A stretch of 64,000 bases of DNA, taken from the NCBI GenBank assembly GCA_964017065.1, contig OZ024785.1:10929086-10993085 (forward strand), read 5' to 3'. The translations under genes and the position numbers were made by a program. Below the pieces are notes generated by a model that saw nothing but the letters and a program-made list of their open reading frames with translations, made no database searches and had not been told where the DNA came from. Below, piece after piece: positions 21,291-32,589 of the stretch. The stretch is from Haliclona indistincta. Lineage: Eukaryota; Porifera; Demospongiae; Haplosclerida; Chalinidae. Every line of letters starts with the position of its first letter. Within the stretch, counting starts at the first letter, position 1.

Positions 21291-21492
21291 TGAAGGCACA
21301 GATCGACCAACTCGAACTGGAGGCTTCAATAGTGCCACAAACTGGTATGTTTTAGTCGATGCATATTATGATAGTAGCAAATAATAATAATATTGGTGAT
21401 TATAATATGAGTCCCAGTCTAATACAGTACCAGTACCATATGCCGCGTCCTATGTCCGCGTCCTATGTCATAGGGTGGCGTCAACGAGGAGA

Positions 21493-22081
21493 GAGGAGGT
21501 GACAGAGACCCACCGGATTCACCACCACCACCACCACAATCACCGGGTTCACTGACGCCACCATCACCGGGTTCGGATTCACCACCACCGAGGACGACAC
21601 AAGAACTTATTCGACACCCACCGGATTCACCACCACCACCACCACCATCACCAGGTTCACTGACGCCACCATCACCGGGTTCACTGACGCCACCATCACC
21701 GGGTTCGGATTCACCACCACCGAGGACGCCACCAGCAAACAGTTCGGAGTCAAACATTGAGATTCGTGAACTATGAGAAAGAGTGAGAGCACTTGAGGAG
21801 GATGTAAGAGAGATCAAGATGCTCCTCCTCAGTGCTCAGTGCTCCACCAAGCCACCATGCCGATCCTGCCCCACCACCCCACCCTTGGTCATTCCTAGCG
21901 AAGATCCAAGTGATGATGAGAGTATCAGTGAAGTAGAAGCCACAATAGCACTGTTCTACACATTTTAATGAAACTACAGGATGGGCGTCCCAGTCTGAGT
22001 GAATATGAACAAAAATGTGCCGAGAAAAGAAAGGAAAATGAAGCGATTCTTTCATCGTTAGGACTCTTAAATACTGAGAAG
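21493..22081 (+). pseudogene. Proline-rich coiled-coil protein, nonsense-interrupted
   Basis: One frame reads a long run of PPDSPPPPP, SPGSLTPPSPGSDSPPPRT repeats, then SNIEIREL, TGA at about 21771, RVRALEEDVREIKMLLLSAQ (coiled coil) and CRSCPTTPPL. A further exon with clean borders (about 21979-22081) encodes DGRPSLSEYEQKCAEKRKEN followed by EAILSSLGLLNTEK. The codon-level repeat and coiled coil suggest a once functional nuclear or transposon accessory protein. I cannot name it. The DNA repeat (CCGGGTTCACTGACGCCACC) makes part of the openness a composition effect. Confidence 0.4.
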
Positions 22082-23683
22082 GTAAATGTATCAAGTATAA
22101 CTAATAGGGGCTGCTAGTTTAGCAAGGTGAAAAACTATCCTAAAATTGCATTTACGCAACCTTAACCAGACCATCTATAGACTTTCTCTCTCGCCACACG
22201 ATCGAGTCACGAAAGAAAACGGTAGAGAAATGTTGAAATACTCTGGATTAAACACTGGGAAAACCCCCTAGGCCTGTGACATCCCACCCGGTTCAGAAAC
22301 CTTTCCTAGTACACGTACTGGGAAAACCGGAAAACCTTGCTAGATAAAATACTGAGGATGGGCTTCATATGCAATACGCGGGTGTGGCTCATAATTCCGT
22401 ACGCCCATTCGTTTAAGGAGTTCACGTGTAAGATGGAGCTTGACGAAGCTAGGTTAGATCTTGACTTAAAGGAAGAGTTTGATGAAGACAGTATACACAA
22501 AACTCCAATTCTCTGACCAGCGGCTCTAAATTCTGTAAAGAACACCAAATGCTATAGAAGACAACCACCACGAACACCAGCACCATTGCACTCCTCCTAC
22601 TACAACTATGTGGCGCTGGCACGTACATCATTAAGTTTTGGTTGTCTTCTCGTTCTTTTCAACAAAAATTATGGGAAACCTACAAAATAAAATTGCCAAC
22701 AGACTATCTATAATGGAAACATCAGCACCAGTTAGTAACTCGTCCTGCAAGACTAGAGTCGCTACGCTCATAAACCTACTTTGGAGTATCCAGATGTTAT
22801 ACTCCAAGATATTGACAAGAAATTTAGACCACTACAGACAAAATCATTTCAAATCATGCATTGGGTACCAGAAGGAGTAGCCAAAAACTTAATAAAAATT
22901 ATTGGTTTTCTAAGTCAAACAGAGGGAAAGCATTTTTTAACGATTTCATTAAGATATAGATTCAAGAATAAAAATTATTAAACCTCCCCATGAATTTCGA
23001 AGTGCACCTCACTCAATCGAAACTTTGGGTTACAAAAAAGAAGAGAGATAATCAAACAGCAGTCACAACCACGCACATTCAGTCCAGAATCACCTAGTCC
23101 TAGACCGCAGTGAGAGTATCTCAACTGCTTAATGTATACGATCAATGATAGAAGCATTGGCTGTAGCAAAGAGCAGCTATAAAATTTAGAAGTAGCCAAA
23201 AGCTTTTTAACAGGTTGTGTGGCAGGTGATGCCAAAGACTACGGATGCGAACTAACAGCAGGCAATCCTGTACCAAAGTGAAACAAGATTTTCTTCCAAT
23301 TTTCCAGAAGCCGATATGCGAGTATGGTGGTTTAGTGTGGGTCTTCGTAACGCGCATATAGCCAAATATATAACAATCATGCAGTAAGAACTACTGATGT
23401 GACTGAGCTGTAGGAAACAATGCATGCATGGGGTGCATATGTTAAATCACACATGGATGCATGTAGTGCTGCATCAATGAGCCGATATATTATCTATATA
23501 TGCCGATATGATTGTATCTGTACTGTATCTGAATCGGTCAAAACGATATCGGTATTGCCGATAAGGGAGATTACGTATGTGTGCATACGATCACGAATAA
23601 ATGCGTGAAATTGCTAAACGGATAAACGCGGGTACTCAGAATTGCTGTCGCCTGCTGTAAACGTCGATCAGCAAAGCAGTGCC
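22082..23683. other. No gene recognised
   Basis: Short open stretches (22433-22515, 22780-22980) contain plausible protein-like sequence (MELDEARLDLDLKEEFDED; YPDVILQDIDKKFRPLQTKS) but no known domain and several stops. GATATAT-rich short palindromes occur near 23485-23510. Confidence 0.3.
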
Positions 23684-23941
23684 ATGTTGAAAAGATCGCC
23701 AATATGGAACTACTTTACTACAGGCAACAGCGATCGCCAAGCAACCTGCACTATTTGCAGTGCTAACGTACCCAGAGGCGGTCAATCTGTGAAGTCCTTT
23801 ACTACGACCAATCTAGTGGGGCATCTTCGCAAACATCCAAAAGAGTTTAGAAAGTTCGAGGATGAAAAGAGTGCAGCTGCTAGCAACACTGAACAGCAGG
23901 CAAGGAGAAGCAAGAAGTTCAAGCACATTAAAAAAACATAA
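23684..23941 (+). pseudogene. BED zinc finger, N-terminal piece of a hAT (ZBED) transposase
   Basis: The frame reads LKRSPIWNYFTTGNSDRQAT, CTICSANVPRGGQSVKSFTT, then NLVGHLRKHPKEFRKFEDE. This is a BED finger: aromatic W-YF start, C-x2-C, and H-x4-H (HLRKH). BED fingers bind DNA at the N-terminus of hAT transposases and of domesticated ZBED proteins. The frame ends in a Lys-rich tail with a stop at 23939-23941, and the AT-rich sequence that follows has no transposase body. Either a truncated transposon or a short BED-only protein; the finger itself is intact. Confidence 0.65.
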
Positions 23942-26900
23942 GATTAACAACACTGAGTAAACAAATAATGGTTGAAAAGCTATGTAAAGCACAGCAAGTG
24001 TGGTTACCAGTACTACTTAGTAAAACTGACTTGTGCATTAGAAGTCAGCACATCACCATAAACATATCTAAAGCTAAAGCATGCATGCTACCATGGCAAT
24101 CACAGCAGAGTCTAATACAGGGAGTGCTAATCAAGCACGGTGAATAAGATACGGTGAACTATAATCAAATAATCTAATGCTACAAGTGTGACAGGAAACA
24201 CATTGTGATTTGAACACAACCAAACAAAAATATCACAATTCAAAACTGTTTTAAATGAAAATATTTAAAGAAAAACTTGTGACAAAAGCAAAGTTTGTAT
24301 ACAGCAAATTAACATGATATTAATAAAAAACAAGACAGAATAAGTTACAATGTTCTAAGAAAAATTTCAAACTTTAAAAGATTGACACTGAAAACCAAAA
24401 GAACTAAATAAATGAAACAGTATGTGACATTGTGACTCAATTAAAGTGACATAGTGAAATAATCGATCAAGAATTGATGATCGTCTTAGAAAGTACACGC
24501 TCGATTAATGAATAAAAATTATATGTCCCAAATTAATAACAATACAGTAATACTAAAAGAAATGTAAATAATTTTTTGTATTCGAACACTATGCAGAAAT
24601 AGACACCGACTACAAAAAAATGAACAAAATTAGATCTTTAGTGTTCCTTAAAATAAAATGAACTGATACAAAACCAAAATATTAAGTATTAAAATCATCG
24701 TTAGAAAAAGGTGGAGCCAATAACAGTATCGATATAAAGAAACGTGCAAGATTTGACAGAGGACGATTATAGCATATAGCATATTCACGACAATAAGACA
24801 GTGATAAAGAGCTGACATAGGACATCTCGCACAGCATCATCGAGTAGTTCCCTCAAGATATTCATATGTACTTTACTTCAAAACCGTACACAGATGAAAC
24901 TGCACTTTCTTCATAGTTACAGTGTAAAATAATTGTTATGGATGGTGGCTCAGTAGACATGATATCTGTTGTATATCAATACTGCTTTATAAGACAAAAT
25001 TGCCATTCTACAGCTCAAGTAAAGTAATTGCTTTAAACATCAAAGATAAGATTGTTCCTGTACAGAAGTCAGGCATCATTCAGGAAATTTCTATAATGAT
25101 CTGTTAGACAGCTGGCACTCATCTGTATAGTCTCCATCAAAATTATTTCACTATTGTTGTACGATCTCCAAGAGCACTCATAAAATTAGCGACATATATT
25201 TAACGAAACTATTTTATTTCAGAAGTTTTCAAGATGATTAATCCATGACAGTCTATCTGATTCTTATTACACAATACATTGTAAGGTTGTCTCATTCTTA
25301 AAGTCTTTCTTTGATTCTCATTTAAATCAACATGATTTCACTTTTCATCTTGTTTGCCCTCGTAATTCCAATAGTTGCTGATAATGAAGAATTCATGCAG
25401 TCGATGTATTAAAATAATTCTGTTGTTAGCCATATACAACCGTGACTCCAGCAGTAAACACTTCGTTCCTAATGTCTCTCGATAACTAGTGTCAAGCTAG
25501 TTATCATAAATTTTAAATATCAAAAAAAATTATGAAAGGTGAAAATTAAAAATAATACAACTGGTTGTATCGATTGAAGGAAGTCACGATTTATGAGAAA
25601 TAAATAATAAAAATAGAAGTACTCAAGAATCGAAAAGTTGTCGAAAAGTTTCAATAATAATAATAATGAATAGTTGATGATCATTATTCTTTGTAGTATA
25701 AGTAGAACAGCAATAACGAAAAATAACAGAGCAAGGGAGTAAAGTAGGAAAACAAAATAAAATTTAATGAGACTGTGAAACTGATATACACAAGAATTAA
25801 TTGTATAAAATTTGACATAACAGTCAATTCTTCCATAACTATAGTAATAATTCTCGTCAAACAAAATATAAATTTTCATAAAAAAAGAAAATGAAAACGA
25901 GCAAAATAGAATGCATACCTACAAAATAAATAATAATAACAAAAACAATACTAATCCTGGCACATATCTATGACAATCTACATCTGACTAAATAATAACT
26001 GTGACCAAGTCAGTTCAATTATTTGTACAACACTGTCAGTTTCGCAGACACGGTCATACAATTATTAAAACCTGTTATCAACTAATAAATGCTCAAATAA
26101 TTACTAAAACCTGCTAACCTGTTAAACATAAATGACATGTCAGATTATAACTAGTCGTTACATACACTATAGTGTAAACAGATGAATGGCAGGACTGAGT
26201 TAAAAACATAAAGCACCATCTTACACAAAGAAGTCTACAAATAAACGATTGTGTACAACAACGATTACAGTTATCAATATTCAACCATAATAATCATCAT
26301 ACAATGACTATGGAACTCGTCAACAAGTGGTCTCAATGCCTTATCAACAAGCAATGCCTTCGATTAACAATTCAATATTTATCTCACTCACGACCTAACA
26401 AAACTTCTAATAAACAGTCTATTAAAAATAGAACACTGGCTGGGTTCAACACAAACACCGTCAAGGAAACACTTCTTGAATTATTGCACATGGACACACA
26501 GTGATGACACTTGGTCGATAATGATAGTCTCGATACAACAATGTAGGCACATAGAGTCTCCAACACATAGCTACTCGATACAACACACAGAAGCACTTGA
26601 TATCTGAACACGAGGAGCAGGCAGATATAATACATTATATTGCAGATTACATGTGACATCACAATCACGTGACTGGAAGCCACATTGGGGACAGGTTGCC
26701 TTTCTCATACCTCTGGTACAGCGAATCAGTAAACTCCAAGAAACATGCCTGCATAGTTTACCCATGACTGTATCTACACTGTCGCTTCGCCGCGTGTACA
26801 TAGCATTGCTAAAACAGTTTGCTGTCCCCCAACAAGTACAAAGATACAGTCGTGCGACATGGCACGCAATGGGTATATACAGACACATGCACTCCTATTC

Positions 26901-27736
26901 TTTAAGCTGTCCTTCACGTATATCTAGTCACAAAGCAGTATGTAACACACTAAACCACTGTGTACAACAACGATAATTCATCTATCAAACGCGTGTACAA
27001 ACACAATATTGAACGAGTTGTGGCTCACTTGGAATTTCACCATGAGTTACAACACCTTGTGATGAGCGCAAGTTCGAACAACAATGGTTGATGTATACGA
27101 GTCGCTCAGGTCTTTAGGATTCAATCATGTCCTCAAAGTGAGAGGCGGTAGGTAGCCATTGATCGCCTAAACAGAACAGATAAAGATTCGTAAATCAATC
27201 ATAGAAAAAATGCACAGCTTATTGGTTACAAACCTGTATAGAAAGAGAACAGACGACAAGGAAACACCGCGATGGCAGCCGATACAAGACAGTTGATTCG
27301 CCGCCATTTTGCTCGCTCTTGCCGCGCCCGCGTGGAGATTACGCAATAACTGGGCGTGGTCATTTTTTGATGACACAGTTGCAACAAAATATGGCTTGAG
27401 GCTGACCAACTACGAGTAGCAAGACGACAGATATCTTTATACAGATATCTATGATATATACAGATATCATAGATATCTTTTATAATAATATTTCTTACCC
27501 GCCTACTCCGAAACCGTCATGCATGAAGCTCGTGATCGACTGTGACAGTAAGCTAGTAGCTACTATACATCTCCAGCTGAAGGAAGTGAATTTGACTGCA
27601 TTGAAGACAAAGGGTGGGGCAGCATCCACGTTGAGAGGTTTGATTCTAGCTCTACATGAGATCTAGCCTGCACTGAACAAATTCATGAACTTCCTCCTGC
27701 ACAATCAACATTGTAACTATTATATAATGATCTGTA
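23942..27736. other. AT-rich stretch without recognisable genes
   Basis: From about 24100 to 26300 the sequence is markedly A/T-rich with very short frames. Minus-strand open stretches (25520-25879) are low-complexity Phe/Leu/Tyr. A shift back to higher GC occurs at 26650-27400, including GCGATGGCAGCCGATACAAG and GCCGCCATTTTGCTCGC near 27270-27320, which looks like a promoter/5' exon region, possibly of a leftward gene whose body I cannot see. A palindrome of AGATATC units lies at 27428-27480. Confidence 0.35.
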
Positions 27737-27741
27737 CATTC

Positions 27742-27939
27742 TGTAGCGTTCGGGGGTTCGATAGTTAGAAAGACTTTATTAGAAAGGCAGCAATAGAAGA
27801 ATAGAATAGAGTAAAATCGAATAATCGAATAATAATACAAATGAGTAAGACACGAGTCCTTTTACATTCACTCATTGAGTTAGTAATAGTGGGACTATAA
27901 TGCATTAGTTAGCACTTATTAATGTAACATAACACCACA
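27742..27939 (-). repeat. 3' LTR (198 bp)
   Basis: Reads TGTGGTGTTA to CGCTACA on the minus strand. Compared with the other LTR it has about 22 extra bases (TTACATTCACTCATTGAG region), a 3-base ATA indel, a 1-base indel and two substitutions. Confidence 0.95.
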
Positions 27940-27950
27940 TCTCCCTATCT
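27940..27950 (-). promoter_or_regulatory. Polypurine tract
   Basis: AGATAGGGAGA on the minus strand directly precedes the 3' LTR; primes plus-strand DNA synthesis in LTR elements. Confidence 0.7.
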
Positions 27951-28037
27951 AAAAGTCATTGTCCGATGAGAGGAGCGAAGTGCTGTCTAGGGGCAGGGAT
28001 GCGGTTACTCCGACGAGGTTGTGAAGGTGTTTGCGGA

Positions 28038-31000
28038 TTAGAGATTGGTGCATGATTTGTCCTGTTCTCCTTCAGTCTGAGTATCCTGTTCTTCAGTCTG
28101 AGTTTCTCGTTCTTCAATATGAGTTTCCTGTTCTTCAACTCTGGTTTGTGGAAGTTTGATGATATCCTTCCTGTTCCTTCTAAGTTCTGATCCATCTTCA
28201 GTTGTAACGACTAGTGATCTTGGTGCTACTCCTGATTGAATGGTTCCTTCCTTCTGCCTTGTTGGGATCCATACTCTGTCTCCTGATTTCAAGACTGGTA
28301 GAGTTCTGGCTCCATGATGACTGTCAAAGTTCTTCTTCTGTCTTTGCTTCATCTTCTGGTCTCTGGTTCGGACTTCTTCTCGGTCTGGCACTCGGGGAAG
28401 TCTTTGTGTTCTTGTAGTAGGGATAGTTGTCCTCAATGTCCGGCTCATGAGTAGTTCTGAGGGGCTATATCTTCCTCCTTGGATTGGGGTTGAGTGGTAG
28501 TTCAGCAGTGCAAGATGGGGATCTTGGTTCTTCACTAGCAATTCCTTGACTGTACGTACGGCTCTCTCTGCTTCTCCGTTTGCTTGAGGATAGTAAGGAC
28601 TGCTGGTCTTGTGCTCGAATTGGTAGTCCTGGGAGAAGTTCTCGTATTCTCCCGCTGAGTATTGAGGTCCATTGTCAGAGAAAACAACTTCAGGGATGCC
28701 GTGTCTTGCGAAGATTGTTTTCGTCCTATTGATGACTTCAGTTGCAGTTGTTCTGTTTAGCTTGACGACTTCAATAAATCGAGAATAGTAGTCCACAATG
28801 AGTAGGTAGTTCTTGTTCTTCCATTCAAAGAGATCGGTACCAACTTTCTGCCACGGTAGTTCCGGTAGCTCAGATGGTATGAGTGATTCAGCTCTCTGGT
28901 GCTGCTCTTTGCAACAGATCTCACAGTTCTTGACAAGTTCCTCTAGTTGAGTCGACAGACCTGGCCACCATACTGACTGTCTAGCCCTGTCGCGGCATTT
29001 GGTGATTCCTTGGTGTGCCATGTGAATCTTGGTCAATATTTCTTGTTGTAGAGACTGGGGAATAACGATACGACACCCTCTCATCAACAGTCCATCTTCA
29101 ACTGAGAACTCTTCTGCAAGGGGTATGTATGGCTTCACCGAACCTGGTGCTGACTTCTTGTCGGGCCATGCCGAGGAGAGGCAATAGCTGGTGACTAACT
29201 TGCATGTCTCATCTTGTTGTTGGCAATCTCTGATCTGCTTGATCCTGTTCTCTGTGGCTGGCAGGCTCTGCATTACCATTTGAACGAAGGCGTCTGCTTC
29301 TTGATGTAGGAGATCGCTATCTGGATCTGTAGAATCCTGGGATGGAGATCGGGAGAGTGCATCAGCTATGATCAGTTCCTTTCCTGGCCTGTGAGCAATA
29401 GTGAATGAGAAGCGCATCATTCGAAGACGATAACGCTGTACTCGAATAGGGATCTGTTCCAGCTCCTTGGTACTGAACAGTGGTACAAGAGGTTTGTGAT
29501 CGGTCCAAATGTGAAATGGTAGTCCGATCAAGTAGTCAGAGAGACGTTCGCATGCCCAGGTGAAGGCCAACGCTTCTTTCTCAATTTGCGCGTATCTCTG
29601 CTCTGTTGGGGTCAGTGATCTGGAGATGTACGCCACTGGTTTGTACTCTCCATCTGAATTCTTTTGTTTCAGGACAGCGCCGAGACCAAAAGAGGATGCA
29701 TCTGCTGAGACCGCAGTCTCGAGGTTAGGGTCAAAGAGAGTGAGTACCGGGCTGAGAGTGAGTAGCTGTTTTGTTTTGTCGAAGGCAGTCTGCTGGTTCT
29801 CAGTCCACGTCCACAGTCTGTTCTTCACAAGTAGCTCTCTTAACGGTTGAGTAGTCTCTGCAAGATTCGGAACAAACTTAGCGAGATGGTTTACCATTCC
29901 TAGGTATCTCCTGACATCTCCAGTGTTTGTCGGTTGAGGGAACTCTGTGATTGCTTTGACTTTCTCTGGGTCTGGGCTGATTCCTGATCTTCCTACCACA
30001 TGGCCTAAGAATGTTAGTGATGTCTTGGCGAACTGGCATTTTCTTTCATTCAGGGTCATTCCTGCTGTTTGAAGACGGTTGAGCACTTCTCGTAGGCGAG
30101 CATCATGTTCTTCTCGTGTAGATCCATGTATCAGCACATCGTCCATCATACACACTACTCCTGGTAAGCCTGTTAGAATTTCAGACATTCTTCTTTGAAA
30201 ATGTTCAGGAGCGGAAGAGATTCCGAAGGGTAGGCGGTTGAAACAATATCGACCAAAGGGAGTGATGAATGTCGTCAGCTTGGCTGAGTCAGGTGAGAGA
30301 GGGATCTGCCAGAATCCAGAGTTGGCGTCTAGTTTGCTCAGGACAGTAGCTCCAGCGAGTTGTGCAAGTACTTGGTCCACTGCTGGCAAGGGATGTCTTT
30401 CACGACGTACACTTTGGTTGAGTCTGGTTAGGTCTACACAGATTCGTACTTTGCCATCAGATTTTGGGACTACCACCATTCCAGAACACCAGTCAGTTGG
30501 TTCTTGGATTTTCGAGATCACTCCTAGAGTCTCCATTCGTTCCAGCTCTTGCTTGACTGCTCCCATGAGTGGTACTGCAACACGTCTCGGAGTTGACAAG
30601 GCAAATGGTTTGGCTCCAGGATCCAGCTGAATAGTGTACTCTCCTTCCAGCTTCCCTAGTCCTGTGAACAGCTTCGGGAACTCAGTGGTTGGCTCTAGAG
30701 TGGGTAGCTCACTGACAGCGGCAACACTAGAAACAAGGTTTAGCTGCTCAATGGCTGGTCGACCCAAGAGTGATTTGGTCAAGCCTCTCACCACGTACAC
30801 GCTTTCTTGTGCTTGTTGAGTTTGGCTCTCCAGCTTTGCCTTCAACATTCCTTTGACTGAGAGTGAGTGTGTGTCTGAGCACTTCAGGTTTCGGTTGGAG
30901 GGAAGTAGACGTGGCTTGCCAATGTCTTTCCAGACTCGTTCAGGAATTGCAGTGACATCAGCTCCGGTGTCGATGCAGAATAGAACAGGGTGATCGTTGA

Positions 31001-31871
31001 GTTGTAGTGTCACGTTCCATCGATCTCTACTGGTGTCTGTCAGGGCTCCTAGAAAACCATCTTCCTTAGGCTCTTTTTCTTCGACAGTAGCAACTTGTGC
31101 AGTAGAACGGCATACAGTTTGGTAGTGTCCTTTCTTCTTACACTTTCTGCAGTTAGCTTCTCTTGCTGGACAGTGCTGTCGATCATGTTTGGGTGATTTG
31201 CCACACCATGGACACTGTGTAGGTTGACGAGGTCTCTTGGAGTCTTGCTGTGACTTGCCCGTAGTGATCTTCTTTCCTCTGGGTAGGTGTTTTCCTTTGT
31301 GTACTGCTGAGACGCTGCTGTCTTTTGTTGTACCTCTTAAAGTAGCTTGCTGCTTTCTAACAGTTTCATATTGTCTGGCTTGTGTGACTGCTGAGTCCAG
31401 TGTGAGTTTCCGGTCCAGTTGAAGTTTCTCTGATAACTTGGCATTGACGAGACCCACGACGATTCTGTCACGTACCATCTGATCACGGAGATCTCCATAG
31501 TCGCAATACTCGACGAGTGTGTGTAACGCTGTTATGAATTCTTCCACTGGTTCTCCTGGTTCCTGCTTTCTTGAATTGAAGAGAGCTCGTTCGTAGATGA
31601 CGTTTCTTTGAGGAATGAAATAGTCGTCTAGTTTCTTCTTTACAGTGGCGTAGTCCTCTTGTTCTCCCTCAGCATACTTGAATGACTGGAGGATGTCATC
31701 AGCTCTGTCGCCCATACAGTATAAGAGCATGTTTAGTTGCGCGTTGTCTTCCTCCCCGTTCAGTTTGGAAGCAATCCGAAACCTCTCGAACCGTCTTATC
31801 CATCTTGACCACTCTTCTGGTTTACTAAATGGAAATGGTTCCGGTGGAGTAACTCCTACTTTTGCTGCCAT
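28038..31871 (-). CDS. Gag-Pol polyprotein, Ty3/gypsy type, 1277 aa
   Basis: Single open frame from ATG at 31871. Gag capsid-like region residues 1-215; zinc-binding Cys cluster 220-254 ending in a CX2CX4HX4C knuckle (C241, C244, H249, C254). Protease DTGA at 301-304. Reverse transcriptase about 440-625 with Asp515 and the catalytic MDD (Asp577/578; Met-Met-Asp-Asp in place of the usual Y-x-D-D). RNase H about 715-840 (Asp724, Glu766 and a DALSR tail). Integrase 950-1280 with H950/H953/C983/C986 and the D1013, D1066, E1102 triad. Gag and Pol are fused without a frameshift. C-terminal tail has a Glu/Gln repeat (EEQETQTEEQ). Replicates by reverse transcription in cytoplasmic particles and integrates in the nucleus. 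Confidence 0.95.
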   Translation of the reverse strand: MAAKVGVTPPEPFPFSKPEEWSRWIRRFERFRIASKLNGEEDNAQLNMLLYCMGDRADDILQSFKYAEGEQEDYATVKKKLDDYFIPQRNVIYERALFNSRKQEPGEPVEEFITALHTLVEYCDYGDLRDQMVRDRIVVGLVNAKLSEKLQLDRKLTLDSAVTQARQYETVRKQQATLRGTTKDSSVSAVHKGKHLPRGKKITTGKSQQDSKRPRQPTQCPWCGKSPKHDRQHCPAREANCRKCKKKGHYQTVCRSTAQVATVEEKEPKEDGFLGALTDTSRDRWNVTLQLNDHPVLFCIDTGADVTAIPERVWKDIGKPRLLPSNRNLKCSDTHSLSVKGMLKAKLESQTQQAQESVYVVRGLTKSLLGRPAIEQLNLVSSVAAVSELPTLEPTTEFPKLFTGLGKLEGEYTIQLDPGAKPFALSTPRRVAVPLMGAVKQELERMETLGVISKIQEPTDWCSGMVVVPKSDGKVRICVDLTRLNQSVRRERHPLPAVDQVLAQLAGATVLSKLDANSGFWQIPLSPDSAKLTTFITPFGRYCFNRLPFGISSAPEHFQRRMSEILTGLPGVVCMMDDVLIHGSTREEHDARLREVLNRLQTAGMTLNERKCQFAKTSLTFLGHVVGRSGISPDPEKVKAITEFPQPTNTGDVRRYLGMVNHLAKFVPNLAETTQPLRELLVKNRLWTWTENQQTAFDKTKQLLTLSPVLTLFDPNLETAVSADASSFGLGAVLKQKNSDGEYKPVAYISRSLTPTEQRYAQIEKEALAFTWACERLSDYLIGLPFHIWTDHKPLVPLFSTKELEQIPIRVQRYRLRMMRFSFTIAHRPGKELIIADALSRSPSQDSTDPDSDLLHQEADAFVQMVMQSLPATENRIKQIRDCQQQDETCKLVTSYCLSSAWPDKKSAPGSVKPYIPLAEEFSVEDGLLMRGCRIVIPQSLQQEILTKIHMAHQGITKCRDRARQSVWWPGLSTQLEELVKNCEICCKEQHQRAESLIPSELPELPWQKVGTDLFEWKNKNYLLIVDYYSRFIEVVKLNRTTATEVINRTKTIFARHGIPEVVFSDNGPQYSAGEYENFSQDYQFEHKTSSPYYPQANGEAERAVRTVKELLVKNQDPHLALLNYHSTPIQGGRYSPSELLMSRTLRTTIPTTRTQRLPRVPDREEVRTRDQKMKQRQKKNFDSHHGARTLPVLKSGDRVWIPTRQKEGTIQSGVAPRSLVVTTEDGSELRRNRKDIIKLPQTRVEEQETHIEERETQTEEQDTQTEGEQDKSCTNL

Positions 31872-31904
31872 CGTTCAGTGTAGTAGAGTAACTGTCTTAG
31901 AGTA

Positions 31905-32131
31905 GAGAGGTAGGGCTTCGCCGTCCCGCAGTGGAGGAGTAGAACTTCGGCTTTTCGCAGTGGAGAGAGAGAGAGCTTCGCCGTCCCGCAGTAGAGGGGT
32001 AGAACTTCGGCTCTTCGCAGTGGAGAGAGAGAGCTTCGCAGTCAGAAGAATTGCTCCGGGTGAGCCGAGAGCACTAGGAGAACTTCGCTGCCGTGGAAAA
32101 GATTTGCTCCGGGTGAGCCGAGAGCACCGCT
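31905..32131 (-). repeat. Short tandem repeats in the retrotransposon 5' leader
   Basis: Two copies of a roughly 62-bp unit (GCTTCGCCGTCCCGCAGT then GTAGAACTTCGGC) at about 31912-32035 and two copies of a unit containing TTGCTCCGGGTGAGCCGAGA at about 32050-32128, on the plus strand. Located between LTR and gag start, where packaging or translation signals usually lie. Confidence 0.75.
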
Positions 32132-32138
32132 GCCACCA
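32121..32138 (-). promoter_or_regulatory. Primer-binding site
   Basis: TGGTGGCAGCGGTGCTC on the minus strand begins right after the 5' LTR with TGG, complementary to a tRNA CCA end. I did not determine which tRNA. Confidence 0.75.
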
Positions 32139-32313
32139 TGTAGCGTTCGGGGGTTCGATAGTTAGAAGACTTTATTAGAAAGGCAGCAATAGAAGAATAG
32201 AATAGAGTAAAATCGAATAATCGAATAATACAAATGAGTAAGACACGAGTCCTTTAGTAACAGTGGGACTATAATGCATTAGTTAGCACTTATTAATGTA
32301 ACCTAACACCACA
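32139..32313 (-). repeat. 5' LTR (175 bp)
   Basis: Starts TGTGGTGTTAG and ends CGCTACA on the minus strand; shorter than its partner through a 22-base indel. Confidence 0.95.
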
Positions 32314-32589
32314 CATTCTTTACTAAACATAAAGATTTTACTGTTCATAGTTCAGTACAGCAGCATGAGTGGTGTGAACTGTTTTGTAAAATTAAGAATC
32401 AGGAGACTATGTATAATCTACCCCGGTACTTGATATCTTGCAATTGAAATACAATTATCACTCAAGTCATGCATTGACTTATGATTCACTCGTTGAAACT
32501 AAATCTAGTCTTCTAAGGTTTCACAATAGAACAGCTAATGCAATTTCAACTGACTGCACTGTCAACAATGTCAACTCAAATACTTTCTG

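Larger units (their letters stand above)
27742..32313 (-). mobile_element. Ty3/gypsy LTR retrotransposon, complete, minus orientation
   Basis: LTRs at both ends (TG...CA), a 5-bp target duplication CATTC on each side (27737-27741 and 32314-32318), a primer-binding site next to the 5' LTR, a polypurine tract next to the 3' LTR and one long open gag-pol frame make this a complete insertion. No envelope-like ORF is present between pol and the 3' LTR. The two LTRs differ by a few substitutions and three indels, so the insertion is not brand new, yet the 1277-codon frame is open. Confidence 0.95.

Noticed and set aside
21607..21817. Minus-strand Gly/Glu-rich frames (GGGESEPGDGG)
   Set aside because: Antisense of the proline-rich plus-strand repeat, which continues into a coiled coil and a spliced exon.
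25520..25879. 119-codon Phe/Leu/Tyr-rich membrane protein on the minus strand
   Set aside because: Composition artefact of AT-rich DNA; no splice sites, homology or start context.
28214..31905. Plus-strand frames across the retrotransposon
   Set aside because: Antisense shadows of the 1277-codon gag-pol frame.
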